A stretch of DNA of 64,000 nt from Flavobacterium dauae (GTDB lineage Bacteria; Bacteroidota; Bacteroidia; Flavobacteriales; Flavobacteriaceae). Under the pieces are notes generated by a model. The model made no database searches. It was not told the DNA's origin and saw only the letters and a program-made list of their open reading frames with translations. Shown here piece by piece: positions 17,880 to 27,209 of this stretch. Position 1 is the first letter of the stretch. Every line of letters begins with the position of its first letter. The position numbers were made by a program, and so were the translations under genes. The stretch covers positions 2,356,001 to 2,420,000 of the forward strand of contig NZ_CP130821.1 of the NCBI RefSeq assembly GCF_004151275.2. The letters are read 5' to 3'.

Positions 17880-18872
17880 TTATTCTTTATCTAATTTGTA
17901 TTTTGAAAGATCCATTCCGAAAGTTAAATTTTTAACCTGAACCAGTTCTTCTAATTCTGTTAATGATTTCTTTCCGAAGTTTCTAAACTTCATTAAATCG
18001 TTTTTATTGAAAGAAACTAAATCGCCTAATGTATCAACTTCAGCCGCTTTTAAACAATTTAATGCTCTTACCGAAAGATCCATATCTACCAATTTGGTTT
18101 TCAAAAGCTGTCTCATATGCAATGATTCTTCATCGTATGATTCAGTTTGAGCGATTTCATCGGCCTCTAAAGTGATTCTTTCATCAGAGAACAACATAAA
18201 ATGATGAATCAATGTTTTTGCTGCTTCTGTTAAAGCGTCTTTAGGGTGAATAGATCCGTCTGTAACAATATCAAAAACTAACTTTTCGTAATCGGTTTTT
18301 TGTTCTACACGATAGTTTTCTATCGCGTATTTAACATTTTTTACAGGTGTATAAATACTGTCTGTATAAATTGTTCCGAAAGGTGCGTTAGGCTTTCTAT
18401 TTTCTTCTGCTGGAACGTATCCTCTACCTTTTTCGATAGAAATTTCCATGTTAATGGTAATTTTACCGTCTAAGTTACAGATAACTAAATCAGGGTTCAA
18501 TACTTGGAAACCTGAAATAAATTTTTGGAAATCGCCAGCTGTTAATTGATCTTTTCCTGTGAATGAAATGCTTACAGATTCGTTATCTACATCTTCAATC
18601 TGACGTTTGAAACGTACTTGTTTTAAGTTTAAGATAATTTCTGTTACATCCTCAACAACACCAGAAATAGTAGAAAACTCATGCTCAACACCTTCAATAC
18701 GTACCGAAGTTATTGCATATCCTTCTAATGATGACAGAAGTACTCTTCTTAGTGCATTACCAATGGTTAATCCATAGCCAGGTTCTAAAGGACGAAATTC
18801 GAATTTCCCTTTAAAATCTGTTGAATCAATCATGATAACTTTGTCGGGCTTTTGAAAATTAAATATTGCCAT
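17880..18872 (-). CDS. rpoA: RNA polymerase alpha subunit
   Basis: 330 residues. The N-terminal dimerisation domain (about 1-230, with [23 protein letters not shown]) scaffolds beta and beta'. The C-terminal domain (about 250-320, with [19 protein letters not shown]) binds DNA UP elements and activators. Placed after rpsD with 25 bp between, as in the classic alpha operon. Confidence 0.98.
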   Translation of the reverse strand: MAIFNFQKPDKVIMIDSTDFKGKFEFRPLEPGYGLTIGNALRRVLLSSLEGYAITSVRIEGVEHEFSTISGVVEDVTEIILNLKQVRFKRQIEDVDNESVSISFTGKDQLTAGDFQKFISGFQVLNPDLVICNLDGKITINMEISIEKGRGYVPAEENRKPNAPFGTIYTDSIYTPVKNVKYAIENYRVEQKTDYEKLVFDIVTDGSIHPKDALTEAAKTLIHHFMLFSDERITLEADEIAQTESYDEESLHMRQLLKTKLVDMDLSVRALNCLKAAEVDTLGDLVSFNKNDLMKFRNFGKKSLTELEELVQVKNLTFGMDLSKYKLDKE

Positions 18873-18897
18873 GTGTGTTTCGACTAAATGTCAATTA

Positions 18898-19503
18898 TTA
18901 TTTGTTGTACAACTCTACGATTAACTGTTCTTTGATGTTTTCCGGAACTTGAAGTCTAGCAGGAACACTTACATAAGTTCCTTCTTTAGTATCGTTATTC
19001 CAAGTAATCCACTCATAAACAGCGCTAGAATTAGATAATGAACGCTCGATAGCATCTAATGATTTAGATTTTTCGCGAACCGCTACTTTATCTCCAGCTT
19101 TTAATTGGTATGAAGGAATGTTTACTAACTCTCCGTTAACAGTAATGTGTCTGTGAGAAACGATTTGACGAGCTGCACGACGAGAAGGAGCGATACCCAT
19201 TCTGTAAACAACATTGTCTAAACGTGATTCACATAACTGGATTAAAACTTCACCTGTTACACCTTTAGATGCAGATGCTTTTTTAAACATGTTACGGAAT
19301 TGTTTTTCTAAAACACCGTAAGTGTATTTAGCTTTTTGTTTCTCCATTAACTGGATAGCGTACTCAGATTTTTTACCTCTTTTTTTTGCTAAACCATGTT
19401 GCCCTGGAGGGTAATTTCTTTTTTCGAATGCTCTGTCATCTCCGAAGATTGCTTCACCGAATTTACGAGCGATTTTTGTTTGTGGACCAGTATATCTTGC
19501 CAT
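18898..19503 (-). CDS. rpsD: 30S ribosomal protein uS4
   Basis: 201 residues, a primary 16S rRNA binder and in many bacteria the autoregulator of the alpha operon. The S4 RNA-binding domain starts near residue 92 ([20 protein letters not shown]). A structured leader with a U-run ends directly at its start codon, suggesting it controls itself and the genes after it (rpoA, rplQ). Confidence 0.98.
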   Translation of the reverse strand: MARYTGPQTKIARKFGEAIFGDDRAFEKRNYPPGQHGLAKKRGKKSEYAIQLMEKQKAKYTYGVLEKQFRNMFKKASASKGVTGEVLIQLCESRLDNVVYRMGIAPSRRAARQIVSHRHITVNGELVNIPSYQLKAGDKVAVREKSKSLDAIERSLSNSSAVYEWITWNNDTKEGTYVSVPARLQVPENIKEQLIVELYNK

Positions 19504-19574
19504 TTTAAAAAAAAATAAAAAAGGTAGGGATTATGAATTCAGGTCTTATCCTCCGATAATCTTTCTCCTACCTT
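19504..19574 (-). promoter_or_regulatory. Structured leader/attenuator before rpsD
   Basis: In the transcribed strand an outer 8-bp stem (plus-strand 19521-19528 with 19567-19574) encloses an inner 6-bp stem (19529-19534 with 19556-19561). A long U-run reaches almost to the rpsD start codon (19504-19520). Stem plus U-run can act as a terminator, and the upstream purine-rich arm offers a protein-binding site. It fits an S4-responsive leader; such leaders have been proposed for Bacteroidota. Confidence 0.55.
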
Positions 19575-19595
19575 AGGTTATACTATAAATATAAA

Positions 19596-19979
19596 TTAAA
19601 CTCTTCGTCTTTTTGGAGGACGACATCCGTTGTGAGGAATTGGAGTGATATCAATGATTTCTGTAACTTCGATTCCACTGTTGTGGATAGAACGAATTGC
19701 AGATTCTCTACCATTTCCTGGTCCTTTAACGTAAACTTTCACTTTTTTAAGTCCAGCTTCTAACGCTACTTTACCACAATCTTCTGCTGCCATTTGTGCT
19801 GCATAAGGAGTGTTCTTTTTAGAACCACGGAATCCCATTTTACCAGCTGATGACCAAGAAATAACTTCTCCTTTTTTGTTTGTTAACGAAATAATGATGT
19901 TATTAAAAGTTGCACTGATATGAGCCTCTCCAGTAGATTCAACTATAACTTTACGCTTTTTTGTATTTGCTTTAGCCAT
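19596..19979 (-). CDS. rpsK: 30S ribosomal protein uS11
   Basis: 127 residues, of normal length. Conserved [14 protein letters not shown] and the C-terminal [16 protein letters not shown] are intact. Part of the 30S platform near the E site. Follows rpsM after 8 bp and is separated from rpsD by the 92-bp structured spacer. Confidence 0.98.
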   Translation of the reverse strand: MAKANTKKRKVIVESTGEAHISATFNNIIISLTNKKGEVISWSSAGKMGFRGSKKNTPYAAQMAAEDCGKVALEAGLKKVKVYVKGPGNGRESAIRSIHNSGIEVTEIIDITPIPHNGCRPPKRRRV

Positions 19980-19987
19980 ACTACTTA

Positions 19988-20362
19988 TTATTTAGTTGCT
20001 TTTTTCTTGTTAGCAACAGTTTTTCTTTTACCTTTTCTTGTTCTAGAGTTGTTTTTTGTTCTTTGTCCTCTTAATGGAAGACCAGCTCTATGACGGATAC
20101 CACGTTGACATCCGATATCCATTAAACGTTTAATGTTTAAAGATACTTCTGAACGTAATTCACCTTCAATTTTGTAACTAGACATTGCCTCACGGATTGC
20201 TCCGATTTCGTCATCGTTCCACTCAGAAACTTTTTTGTCTTCGTTAACGTTAGCTGCTGCCAACACCTCTTTTGCTCTACTTGAACCTACACCAAAAATG
20301 TAAGTTAAAGCAATAATTCCTCTTTTATTTTTAGGTATATCTACCCCTGCTATTCTTGCCAT
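19988..20362 (-). CDS. rpsM: 30S ribosomal protein uS13
   Basis: 124 residues. N-terminal [13 protein letters not shown] and the C-terminal [23 protein letters not shown] basic tail that reaches the tRNA sites are present (here [12 protein letters not shown]). Follows rpmJ after 2 bp. Confidence 0.98.
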   Translation of the reverse strand: MARIAGVDIPKNKRGIIALTYIFGVGSSRAKEVLAAANVNEDKKVSEWNDDEIGAIREAMSSYKIEGELRSEVSLNIKRLMDIGCQRGIRHRAGLPLRGQRTKNNSRTRKGKRKTVANKKKATK

Positions 20363-20364
20363 AA

Positions 20365-20481
20365 TTATCCTTGTCTTTGTTTAAATCTAGGATTTTTTTT
20401 GTTTATAACGTATAATCTTCCTTTTCTACGTACAATAATGCATTCTGCACTTCTTTTTTTAACTGATGCTCTTACTTTCAT
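20365..20481 (-). CDS. rpmJ: 50S ribosomal protein bL36, zinc-free form
   Basis: 38 residues, starting [11 protein letters not shown]. The classic protein binds zinc with three cysteines and a histidine; here only one cysteine remains (KRSAECIIV) and the histidine position is F (NPRFKQRQG). It is therefore the non-zinc (C-minus) form. Its start is preceded by a heptamer repeat array rather than by the end of infA. Confidence 0.95.
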
Positions 20482-20484
20482 CTT

Positions 20485-20561
20485 TTTTAGCTTTTAGCTT
20501 TTAGCTTTTAGCTTTTAGCTGTTAACTCTTGGCTAACTGCCTATAGCTTATTGCTTATTGC
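20485..20561. repeat. Degenerate heptamer array, 11 units
   Basis: Read in 7-base steps: five exact TTTTAGC units (20485-20519), then TGTTAAC, TCTTGGC, TAACTGC, CTATAGC and two TTATTGC units. All are in phase and nearly all end in GC. It fills the spacer between infA and rpmJ, directly upstream of the rpmJ start. Similar heptamer-phased strings occur at 34096-34130 and 34164-34184. Confidence 0.85.
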
Positions 20562-20564
20562 TTT

Positions 20565-20780
20565 TTAATATCTATAAGTAATTCTTGCTTTAGACAAATC
20601 ATAAGGGCTCATTTCTAACTTCACTTTATCACCAGGTAATAATTTGATGTAATGCATACGCATTTTTCCAGAAATATGAGCAATTACAATATGTCCGTTC
20701 TCTAATTCTACACGGAACATTGCATTTGATAATGCTTCAATGATTGCTCCGTCTTGTTCTATTGCTGATTGTTTTGCCAT
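20565..20780 (-). CDS. infA: Translation initiation factor IF-1
   Basis: 71 residues, an OB-fold protein of normal length ([17 protein letters not shown] at the start, [18 protein letters not shown] in the middle). It binds the A site of the 30S subunit during initiation. Starts 3 bp after the secY stop. Confidence 0.97.
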   Translation of the reverse strand: MAKQSAIEQDGAIIEALSNAMFRVELENGHIVIAHISGKMRMHYIKLLPGDKVKLEMSPYDLSKARITYRY

Positions 20781-20783
20781 ATA

Positions 20784-22130
20784 TTAAGCAATTGCTTTTC
20801 TATTTTTCCCGCTTTTCATTAATCCGTCGTACTGCTTGTTTAACAAATACGCATTAATTTGCTGTATTGTATCAATTGCAACACTTACTAAGATTAATAA
20901 AGATGTTCCACCATAAAACATTGCCCAACCCTGTTGTACACTTAATAACGATACAGCAATAGCAGGTAATACTGCAATAACTGCAAGGAACAACGACCCT
21001 GGGAATGTAATTAACGACATAACGCGATCTAAAAAGTTTGCGGTATCTTGACCCGGTTTAATACCAGGAATAAAACCACCACTACGCTTTAAATCGTCTG
21101 CCATTTTATTGGTAGGTACGGTAATTGCGGTGTAAAAGTACGAAAAAATAATGATTAACAAAGCAAAAACTAAATTATACTCTAAACCAAAGATATTACT
21201 AAACATTGTTGTTAAGTTTTGTGCACTATCTGAAGAGGATAATCCAGCAATTACCGGCGGTATAAACATAATTGCTTGTGCAAAGATAATTGGCATTACA
21301 CCTGATGCGTTTAGTTTTAAAGGAATCCACTGACGGTTTCCAGAAACTGATGCTGCATCATATTCTCCGGCAACACTTCTACGTGCGTACTGTACCGGTA
21401 TTTTGCGTACTGCCATTGTTAAAAATATACAAGCAATAATTATTAATAACCAAATGATAACTTCAAATACAATCATCATTGGACCACCATTACCAGCTAC
21501 CATACGCGATTGTGTTTCTTGTAAGAAAGCCATTGGTAATTTGGCAATAATACCAACCATAATTAATAACGAAATACCGTTTCCAATACCTTTATCAGTA
21601 ATCTTTTCACCTAACCACATAGCAAATACGGTACCCGTTGTTAAGATTAATACTGAAGAGAACAAGAAAGAAAAAGAATTAAAGCCTAATAAAAACGCAT
21701 CAGGCGGTAATTGTTTGTACAAATTGTAGATATAACCCGGACCTTGAACTAAGGTAATACCAATGGTTAGCCATCTTGTAATTTGGTTCATTTTCTTTCT
21801 ACCACTTTCACCATCGTTTTGAAGTTTCTGCAAATAAGGTACCGCAATACCCATTAACTGAACTACAATTGATGCCGAGATATATGGCATAATACCCAAT
21901 GCAAAAATAGAAGCCTGCGAAAACGCACCTCCTGTAAACACATTAATAAGCCAGCCTATCCCTTGATCAGTTTGATCTGATAAAGCATGTAATTTTGTAG
22001 CGTCAATACCCGGTAAGGTTACTTGTGCACCAAAACGGTACACAAGCATCAAACCTAAAGTCATTAAGATCTTATTTTTAAGCTCCTCTATCTTCCAGAT
22101 ACTGGCTAATGTTTCAAAAAACTTCTTCAT
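20784..22130 (-). CDS. secY: Protein translocase channel SecY
   Basis: 448 residues with the ten membrane helices of SecY. Visible landmarks: the plug region near GIGWLINVFTGGAFSQAS, YISASIVVQL, and the cytoplasmic loop RKIPVQYARR (C5 region contacting SecA/ribosome). Forms the inner-membrane export channel with SecE and SecG. Between rplO and infA as usual in spc operons. Confidence 0.98.
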   Translation of the reverse strand: MKKFFETLASIWKIEELKNKILMTLGLMLVYRFGAQVTLPGIDATKLHALSDQTDQGIGWLINVFTGGAFSQASIFALGIMPYISASIVVQLMGIAVPYLQKLQNDGESGRKKMNQITRWLTIGITLVQGPGYIYNLYKQLPPDAFLLGFNSFSFLFSSVLILTTGTVFAMWLGEKITDKGIGNGISLLIMVGIIAKLPMAFLQETQSRMVAGNGGPMMIVFEVIIWLLIIIACIFLTMAVRKIPVQYARRSVAGEYDAASVSGNRQWIPLKLNASGVMPIIFAQAIMFIPPVIAGLSSSDSAQNLTTMFSNIFGLEYNLVFALLIIIFSYFYTAITVPTNKMADDLKRSGGFIPGIKPGQDTANFLDRVMSLITFPGSLFLAVIAVLPAIAVSLLSVQQGWAMFYGGTSLLILVSVAIDTIQQINAYLLNKQYDGLMKSGKNRKAIA

Positions 22131-22148
22131 AAGTAGTTAAGGATTTTT

Positions 22149-22601
22149 TTATAAAGATACCGCCTCACCGCCAGCTGCCTCGATAGCCGCTTTTGCTGTT
22201 GCTGTAAATTTATGAGCAGTTACTTTTAATTTTGCTTTAAGCTCTCCTCTACCCAAAATCTTAACTAAGCTATTTTTTGAAACTATTCTATTTTCAACCA
22301 ATACATTAAAATCTAATGTATCGGTAATTGTTCCATTATCAACTAAAGTTTGTAATGTATCTAAATTGATACCTACATACTCTACTCTATTGATGTTTTT
22401 AAAACCAAATTTAGGAACACGTCTCTGTAAAGGCATCTGTCCACCTTCAAAACCAATTTTCTTAGAATAACCTGAACGGGATTTAGCCCCTTTATGTCCA
22501 CGTGCAGCAGTTCCACCTTTACCAGAACCTTCACCACGACCTACTCTTTTGTTTTGATTATGTACAGAACCGTTTGCCGGTTGTAAATTACTTAAATTCA
22601 T
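22149..22601 (-). CDS. rplO: 50S ribosomal protein uL15
   Basis: 150 residues. The glycine/arginine-rich N-terminus (GRGEGSGKGGTAARGHKGAKSR) threads into 23S rRNA; the globular C-terminal half is complete. 13 bp after rpmD. Confidence 0.97.
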   Translation of the reverse strand: MNLSNLQPANGSVHNQNKRVGRGEGSGKGGTAARGHKGAKSRSGYSKKIGFEGGQMPLQRRVPKFGFKNINRVEYVGINLDTLQTLVDNGTITDTLDFNVLVENRIVSKNSLVKILGRGELKAKLKVTAHKFTATAKAAIEAAGGEAVSL

Positions 22602-22614
22602 AACTCCATTTAAA

Positions 22615-22797
22615 TTAGTTAATTTCTTCTACAGAAACTAAATGTTGAACTTTTTTTACCATTCCTACGATAGTCGGTGTATTATCATGCTCAACAACTT
22701 GCCCTAATTTACGAAGACCTAGAGCTGCTAAAGTTCTTTTTTGATCTTCTGGACAATTGATTTTGCTTCTAACTTGTTTTACTTTAATTTTTGACAT
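22615..22797 (-). CDS. rpmD: 50S ribosomal protein uL30
   Basis: 60 residues from the second ATG (MSKIKVKQVRS). The upstream ATG at 22806 would add MSS, and the shorter form fits the family. Small L30 domain with the RTLAALGLRKLGQVVEH strip. Between rpsE and rplO. Confidence 0.95.
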   Translation of the reverse strand: MSKIKVKQVRSKINCPEDQKRTLAALGLRKLGQVVEHDNTPTIVGMVKKVQHLVSVEEIN

Positions 22798-22808
22798 ACT
22801 ACTCAAAA

Positions 22809-23333
22809 TTAAGATTTAAATACTTTCTCTAAAGAAATTCCTCTTTGTTTTGCAACTGTAGCAGCGCTTCTCATATTTAATAAAGCATCAAAAGTTGCTT
22901 TAACAACGTTATGAGGGTTAGAAGAACCTTGAGATTTTGATAATACATTGTGAATACCTACAGCCTCTAATACTGCACGTACATTACCACCCGCAATAAC
23001 TCCGGTACCGACAGATGCTGGCATTAAGAAAACACGTGCACCGCCAAATTTACCTTTTTGTTCATGAGGAATAGTTGTTCCATGTAATGGGATACGAACT
23101 AAGTTTTTCTTTGCATCTTCAACTGCTTTCGCAATTGCTTCAGAAACGTCTTTAGATTTTCCTAAACCATGACCTACTACACCGTTCTCGTCACCTACTA
23201 CAACCACAGCAGAAAAGCCAAAAGCTCTACCCCCTTTAGTTACTTTGGTAACACGATTCACTGCAACCAAACGATCTTTTAAATCAAGACCTGCTGGTTT
23301 TACATGTTCTACGTTTTTATAATTTTGATACAT
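22809..23333 (-). CDS. rpsE: 30S ribosomal protein uS5
   Basis: 174 residues. N-terminal double-stranded RNA-binding domain with [21 protein letters not shown], then the C-terminal domain with [16 protein letters not shown]. Takes part in decoding fidelity. Confidence 0.98.
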   Translation of the reverse strand: MYQNYKNVEHVKPAGLDLKDRLVAVNRVTKVTKGGRAFGFSAVVVVGDENGVVGHGLGKSKDVSEAIAKAVEDAKKNLVRIPLHGTTIPHEQKGKFGGARVFLMPASVGTGVIAGGNVRAVLEAVGIHNVLSKSQGSSNPHNVVKATFDALLNMRSAATVAKQRGISLEKVFKS

Positions 23334-23345
23334 AACTAATTACAA

Positions 23346-23696
23346 TTAGAATTTTAATCCAGCTTCTCTTGCGCCTTCTGCTAATGATTTCACACGACCG
23401 TGGTATAAGTTTCCACCTCTATCAAAAGAAATAGTATCTACACCAGCTTTTAAAGCCTTCTCTGCAATTAGTTTACCAACTGATGCAGCAGTTTCAATTT
23501 TAGTTCCTTTAGCAACACCTGCTTCTCTTGAAGATGCCGAAGCTAAAGTTAAACCGTTCACATCATCTATGATTTGTGCATAGATTTCTTTATTGCTTCT
23601 AAATACAGATAAACGTGGTCTCGCAGCTGTACCGCTAACTGTTTTTCTAACTCTGTATTGAATTCTTTGTCTTCTTTCAGATTTGTTTAATGACAT
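23346..23696 (-). CDS. rplR: 50S ribosomal protein uL18
   Basis: 116 residues; a 5S rRNA-binding protein of normal length with the basic N-terminus (SKNSERR-like: [15 protein letters not shown]) and the terminal [21 protein letters not shown] motif. Confidence 0.97.
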   Translation of the reverse strand: MSLNKSERRQRIQYRVRKTVSGTAARPRLSVFRSNKEIYAQIIDDVNGLTLASASSREAGVAKGTKIETAASVGKLIAEKALKAGVDTISFDRGGNLYHGRVKSLAEGAREAGLKF

Positions 23697-23707
23697 GGCT
23701 TTAATTT

Positions 23708-24250
23708 TTAAGCTGATTTACCTGCTTTTCTTCTTAACTCTTCACCAACAAACTTGATACCTTTTCCTTTATAAGGTTCTGGTTTACGGAAAGAACGAAT
23801 CTTTGCTGCAACCTGACCTACCAATTGTTTGTCTGATGATGTTAATTTAATAATAGGGTTTTTACCTTTTTCAGAAATTGTTTCAACTTTTACCTCATTT
23901 GTAATTTCCAAAACAATGTTGTGAGAGAAACCTAAAGCTAAATCAAGTTTTTGACCTTGATTTGACGCACGGTAACCAACACCCACCAATTCTAATTCTT
24001 TAGTAAAACCTTCAGATACACCAACAACCATGTTGTTGATTAAACTTCTGTACAAACCGTGTTTTGCTCTTTCTTCTTTTACATCAGATGAACGCTCAAC
24101 GATTACTTGTCCGTCTTCTACTTTCACGTCAACTTTATCAAAAGTTTGAGAAAGCTCTCCTAATTTTCCTTTTACCACAACAACTGCATCCTTAACTTCA
24201 ACAGTTACACCAGCAGGAATTGAGATTGGATTTTTACCTATTCTTGACAT
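23708..24250 (-). CDS. rplF: 50S ribosomal protein uL6
   Basis: 180 residues with two repeated L6 domains. The C-terminal [13 protein letters not shown] that contacts the sarcin-ricin region is intact. 17 bp after rpsH. Confidence 0.98.
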   Translation of the reverse strand: MSRIGKNPISIPAGVTVEVKDAVVVVKGKLGELSQTFDKVDVKVEDGQVIVERSSDVKEERAKHGLYRSLINNMVVGVSEGFTKELELVGVGYRASNQGQKLDLALGFSHNIVLEITNEVKVETISEKGKNPIIKLTSSDKQLVGQVAAKIRSFRKPEPYKGKGIKFVGEELRRKAGKSA

Positions 24251-24267
24251 TTCGCTCGTCTATTTTA

Positions 24268-24666
24268 TTAGTATACGTAACAAACTACTTCACCACCAAC
24301 ATTTAACTGTTTTGCTTTTTTACCTGTCATTAAACCTTTAGATGTTGATACAATAGCAATACCTAAACCGTTTAAGATACGAGGTAAATTTGCAGATGAT
24401 GCATATTTACGTAAACCTGGTTTACTAATTCTTTGGATATCTTTGATAACAGACTCTTTGGTGTCTTTATCATATTTTAACGCTATTTTGATTGATCCTT
24501 GCACTGAAGAATCATCGAATTTGTAGCTTAAAATATATCCTTGTTCGAATAAAATTTTTGTGATTTCTTTTTTAAAGTTAGATGCTGGAATCTCTACAAC
24601 TTTGTGGTTTGCACGAGAAGCATTTCTAATTCTTGTTAAAAAATCTGCGATAGGATCTGTATACAT
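24268..24666 (-). CDS. rpsH: 30S ribosomal protein uS8
   Basis: 132 residues starting MYTDPIADFLTRIRNA. A longer frame to 24702 exists but its extra codons are read from the palindromic hairpin at 24691-24714, so the downstream ATG is right. S8 binds helix 21 of 16S rRNA and in E. coli represses the spc operon. The hairpin upstream of its start makes a local control site plausible. Confidence 0.97.
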   Translation of the reverse strand: MYTDPIADFLTRIRNASRANHKVVEIPASNFKKEITKILFEQGYILSYKFDDSSVQGSIKIALKYDKDTKESVIKDIQRISKPGLRKYASSANLPRILNGLGIAIVSTSKGLMTGKKAKQLNVGGEVVCYVY

Positions 24667-24690
24667 AATGTATGAATTGCGATTATGGTT

Positions 24691-24714
24691 TTCAGGAAAC
24701 ATATGTTTCCTGAA
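24691..24714 (-). promoter_or_regulatory. 24-bp perfect palindrome upstream of rpsH
   Basis: TTCAGGAAACAT followed by its exact complement, extended by GG/CC pairs outside. In the transcript it forms a strong hairpin 25-48 nt before the rpsH start. There is no U-run directly after it, so it is more likely a protein-binding or processing site than a terminator. Confidence 0.6.
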
Positions 24715-24746
24715 CCTTTAATCAATTAAAATTATTTTTTAGTTTG

Positions 24747-24777
24747 CGAATATACAAACTTTTTGCGAGATTACCAA
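24747..24777 (-). promoter_or_regulatory. Internal promoter for rpsH and downstream genes
   Basis: Minus strand TTG (24775-24777), 20 bp, then TATATTCG (24747-24754), close to the TAnnTTTG -7 consensus. It would start a transcript near 24740, just ahead of the palindromic hairpin. Confidence 0.4.
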
Positions 24778-25040
24778 CTTGCTTTTCTAACACCTGGGAT
24801 TAACCCTTGGTTAGCCATTTCACGGAACGTTACACGTGAAATTCCGAATTGACGCATATAACCTCTTGGACGACCAGTTAATTTACAACGGTTGTGTAAA
24901 CGTACTGGAGATGCGTTTGCAGGTAATTTTTGTAATCCTTCGTAATCACCAGCTTCTTTTAAAGCTTGACGTTTTGCAGCGTATTTAGCTACCAAAGCTT
25001 CTCTTTTCGCCTCACGGGCTTTCATTGATTCTTTAGCCAT
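24771..25040 (-). CDS. rpsN: 30S ribosomal protein uS14, zinc-free form
   Basis: 89 residues. The C-terminal half has [23 protein letters not shown] without the CxxC pairs of zinc-binding S14, so this is the C-minus type, shorter than the E. coli protein. 1 bp after rplE. Confidence 0.97.
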   Translation of the reverse strand: MAKESMKAREAKREALVAKYAAKRQALKEAGDYEGLQKLPANASPVRLHNRCKLTGRPRGYMRQFGISRVTFREMANQGLIPGVRKASW

Positions 25041-25041
25041 A

Positions 25042-25593
25042 CTAGTTCTTTTTAAAAGGTACTCCTAATTCTGCCAATAATGATTTTGCTTCAGCATCTG
25101 TGTTAGCAGATGTTACAAAAGTAATATCAAAACCTGCAATTTTGTTAACTTTATCAATATCGATTTCTGGGAAGATAATTTGCTCAACTACACCTAAGTT
25201 GTAATTTCCTCTACCGTCAAATCCGTTAGATTTAACACCAGCGAAATCACGTACACGTGGCAATGCAGAAGTAACCAAACGGTCTAAGAATTCGTACATT
25301 CTTTCGCCACGTAAAGTAACTTTAGCACCAATTGGCATCCCTTTTCTTAATTTAAAAGAAGCAACGTCTTTTTTAGAAATAGTAGCTACTGCTTTTTGTC
25401 CTGTAATTTTAGTTAGTTCTTCAACAGCGTGATCAACTAATTTTTTATCAGAAACAGCAGCACCAACTCCACGGCTTACAACGATTTTCTCAAGTTTAGG
25501 AACTTCCATTACATTTTTGTAACCGAATTCTTCTTTTAAAGCAGAGATTACTCTGTCTTTATATTCTTGTTTAAGTCTTGGTATATAAGTCAT
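25042..25593 (-). CDS. rplE: 50S ribosomal protein uL5
   Basis: 183 residues, a 5S rRNA binder forming part of the central protuberance. Motifs [18 protein letters not shown] and [19 protein letters not shown]. 2 bp after rplX. Confidence 0.98.
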   Translation of the reverse strand: MTYIPRLKQEYKDRVISALKEEFGYKNVMEVPKLEKIVVSRGVGAAVSDKKLVDHAVEELTKITGQKAVATISKKDVASFKLRKGMPIGAKVTLRGERMYEFLDRLVTSALPRVRDFAGVKSNGFDGRGNYNLGVVEQIIFPEIDIDKVNKIAGFDITFVTSANTDAEAKSLLAELGVPFKKN

Positions 25594-25595
25594 GA

Positions 25596-25910
25596 CTATA
25601 ATGCTTGATTAGATTTTTTAGAAACGCGTACTTTCTTATCTCCTTCTACTTTGTAAGCCACTTTAGTAACCTCTTTTGTTTTAGGGTCAACTAAAGCGAT
25701 GTTAGAAATATGAATTGCAGCTTCTTTTTTTACAATACCACCTTGAGGGTTTGTAGCACTTGGCTTAACATGTTTAGAAACCATGTTTACACCTTCAACG
25801 ATAGCTTTGTTTTTTTCGCGGAATACGCGTAAAACTTTTCCTTCAGATCCTTTGTGATCTCCAGCAATAACGCGAACGTTATCTCCTGATTTAATTTTTA
25901 GCTTTGTCAT
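25596..25910 (-). CDS. rplX: 50S ribosomal protein uL24
   Basis: 104 residues from the second of two adjacent ATGs ([10 protein letters not shown]). A KOW domain spans about 4-35 ([20 protein letters not shown]). An early assembly protein of 50S, near the exit tunnel. Confidence 0.97.
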   Translation of the reverse strand: MTKLKIKSGDNVRVIAGDHKGSEGKVLRVFREKNKAIVEGVNMVSKHVKPSATNPQGGIVKKEAAIHISNIALVDPKTKEVTKVAYKVEGDKKVRVSKKSNQAL

Positions 25911-25922
25911 CATTTGAAAGAA

Positions 25923-26291
25923 TTAAAGCACTTCAGGTGCTAATGATACAATTTTCATGAATTGTTTTTCACGAAGTTCTCTTGCTACCGGACCAAAAAC
26001 GCGAGTACCTCTCATTTCACCTGCAGCGTTCAACAATACGCAAGCGTTATCGTCGAAACGGATGTAAGATCCATCAGCTCTTCTCACTTCTTTTTTGGTA
26101 CGTACAACAACTGCAGTAGATACTGCTCCTTTTTTCACGTTTCCGTTTGGAGTTGCATCTTTAATCGCTACTACAATTTTATCTCCAACAGAGGCATAAC
26201 GACGTTTCGTTCCTCCTAAAACACGGATAGTCAAAACTTCTTTTGCTCCTGTGTTATCTGCTACTTTTAATCTAGATTCCTGTTGTACCAT
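25923..26291 (-). CDS. rplN: 50S ribosomal protein uL14
   Basis: 122 residues. [19 protein letters not shown] at the start and [15 protein letters not shown] end ([15 protein letters not shown]) are intact. Located at the subunit interface. Confidence 0.98.
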   Translation of the reverse strand: MVQQESRLKVADNTGAKEVLTIRVLGGTKRRYASVGDKIVVAIKDATPNGNVKKGAVSTAVVVRTKKEVRRADGSYIRFDDNACVLLNAAGEMRGTRVFGPVARELREKQFMKIVSLAPEVL

Positions 26292-26293
26292 AA

Positions 26294-26551
26294 TTATTTC
26301 GCTCTTTCAATGATTTCAACTAATCTCCAACATTTGTTTTTAGATAATGGACGAGTCTCCATAATTCTAACTGTGTCACCAATGTTACAGTCGTTTAATT
26401 CGTCGTGTGCAACATATTTTTTAGTTTTTAACACGAACTTACCGTATAATGGGTGTTTTACTCTTTTTGTCTCAGACACAACGATTGACTTAGTCATTTT
26501 GTTGCTCGTAACAACACCGATTCTTTCTTTTCTTAAATTTCTTTTTTCCAT
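26294..26551 (-). CDS. rpsQ: 30S ribosomal protein uS17
   Basis: 85 residues with an OB-fold and motifs [14 protein letters not shown] and [10 protein letters not shown]. Starts 17 bp after rpmC; rplN begins 2 bp after its stop. Confidence 0.97.
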   Translation of the reverse strand: MEKRNLRKERIGVVTSNKMTKSIVVSETKRVKHPLYGKFVLKTKKYVAHDELNDCNIGDTVRIMETRPLSKNKCWRLVEIIERAK

Positions 26552-26568
26552 CTTTCAGCAGAATACAA

Positions 26569-26760
26569 TTATTGTAAGTCTTTTTTGCTTAGCTCAGTTT
26601 TCACTCTTGCAATAGCTCTTCTTACAGTTCTTAATTGTAAAGGGTTAGCAATAGGTGAAATAGCGTGAGCGTTTTTTAACTCAGCATATTGGTTAGTTAG
26701 TTCACCAAGTTTTGCTTGTAACTCAGCTACAGATAGATTATTTATTTCTTGTTTCTTCAT
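26569..26760 (-). CDS. rpmC: 50S ribosomal protein uL29
   Basis: 63 residues, two antiparallel helices (MKKQEINNLSVAELQAKLGE ... RTVRRAIARVKTEL). Near the tunnel exit, a docking point for SRP and trigger factor. Confidence 0.97.
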   Translation of the reverse strand: MKKQEINNLSVAELQAKLGELTNQYAELKNAHAISPIANPLQLRTVRRAIARVKTELSKKDLQ

Positions 26761-26772
26761 AATGATCTAAAA

Positions 26773-27192
26773 TTAAGCTTCGAAATCTCTAGCAATGATA
26801 AACTTAGTTTTTACAGGAAGTTTTTGAGCAGCTAAACGTAATGCTTCTTTTGCAACTGCTAAAGGCACACCACCCACTTCAAACATAATTCTTCCTGGTT
26901 TAACAACTGCAGCCCAATATTCAACTGCACCTTTACCTTTACCCATACGTACCTCTAGAGGCTTTTTAGTGATAGGTTTATCTGGGAAGATTTTAATCCA
27001 TAATTGTCCTTCACGTTTCATAAAACGAGTTGCAGCGATACGTGCAGCTTCGATTTGACGAGAAGTAATGAATGAGTAATCTAAAGATTTAATACCAAAC
27101 ATTCCGTTAGAAAGTTCGCTACCTCTTTGAGATACCCCTTTCATTCTACCTTTCTGTACCTTACGGTACTTCGTTCTTTTAGGCTGTAACAT
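26773..27192 (-). CDS. rplP: 50S ribosomal protein uL16
   Basis: 139 residues. [19 protein letters not shown] at the start, and the loop with [19 protein letters not shown] that approaches the peptidyl-transferase centre. 17 bp after rpsC. Confidence 0.98.
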   Translation of the reverse strand: MLQPKRTKYRKVQKGRMKGVSQRGSELSNGMFGIKSLDYSFITSRQIEAARIAATRFMKREGQLWIKIFPDKPITKKPLEVRMGKGKGAVEYWAAVVKPGRIMFEVGGVPLAVAKEALRLAAQKLPVKTKFIIARDFEA

Positions 27193-27209
27193 TTTTCTTT
27201 AGTTTAAAA

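Noticed and set aside
20485-20561. CRISPR-like array
   Set aside because: Units are only 7 bp with no spacers and no cas gene; it is a tandem heptamer array.
24667-24702. Longer rpsH start at 24702
   Set aside because: The added codons come from a perfect palindrome and do not resemble S8 proteins.
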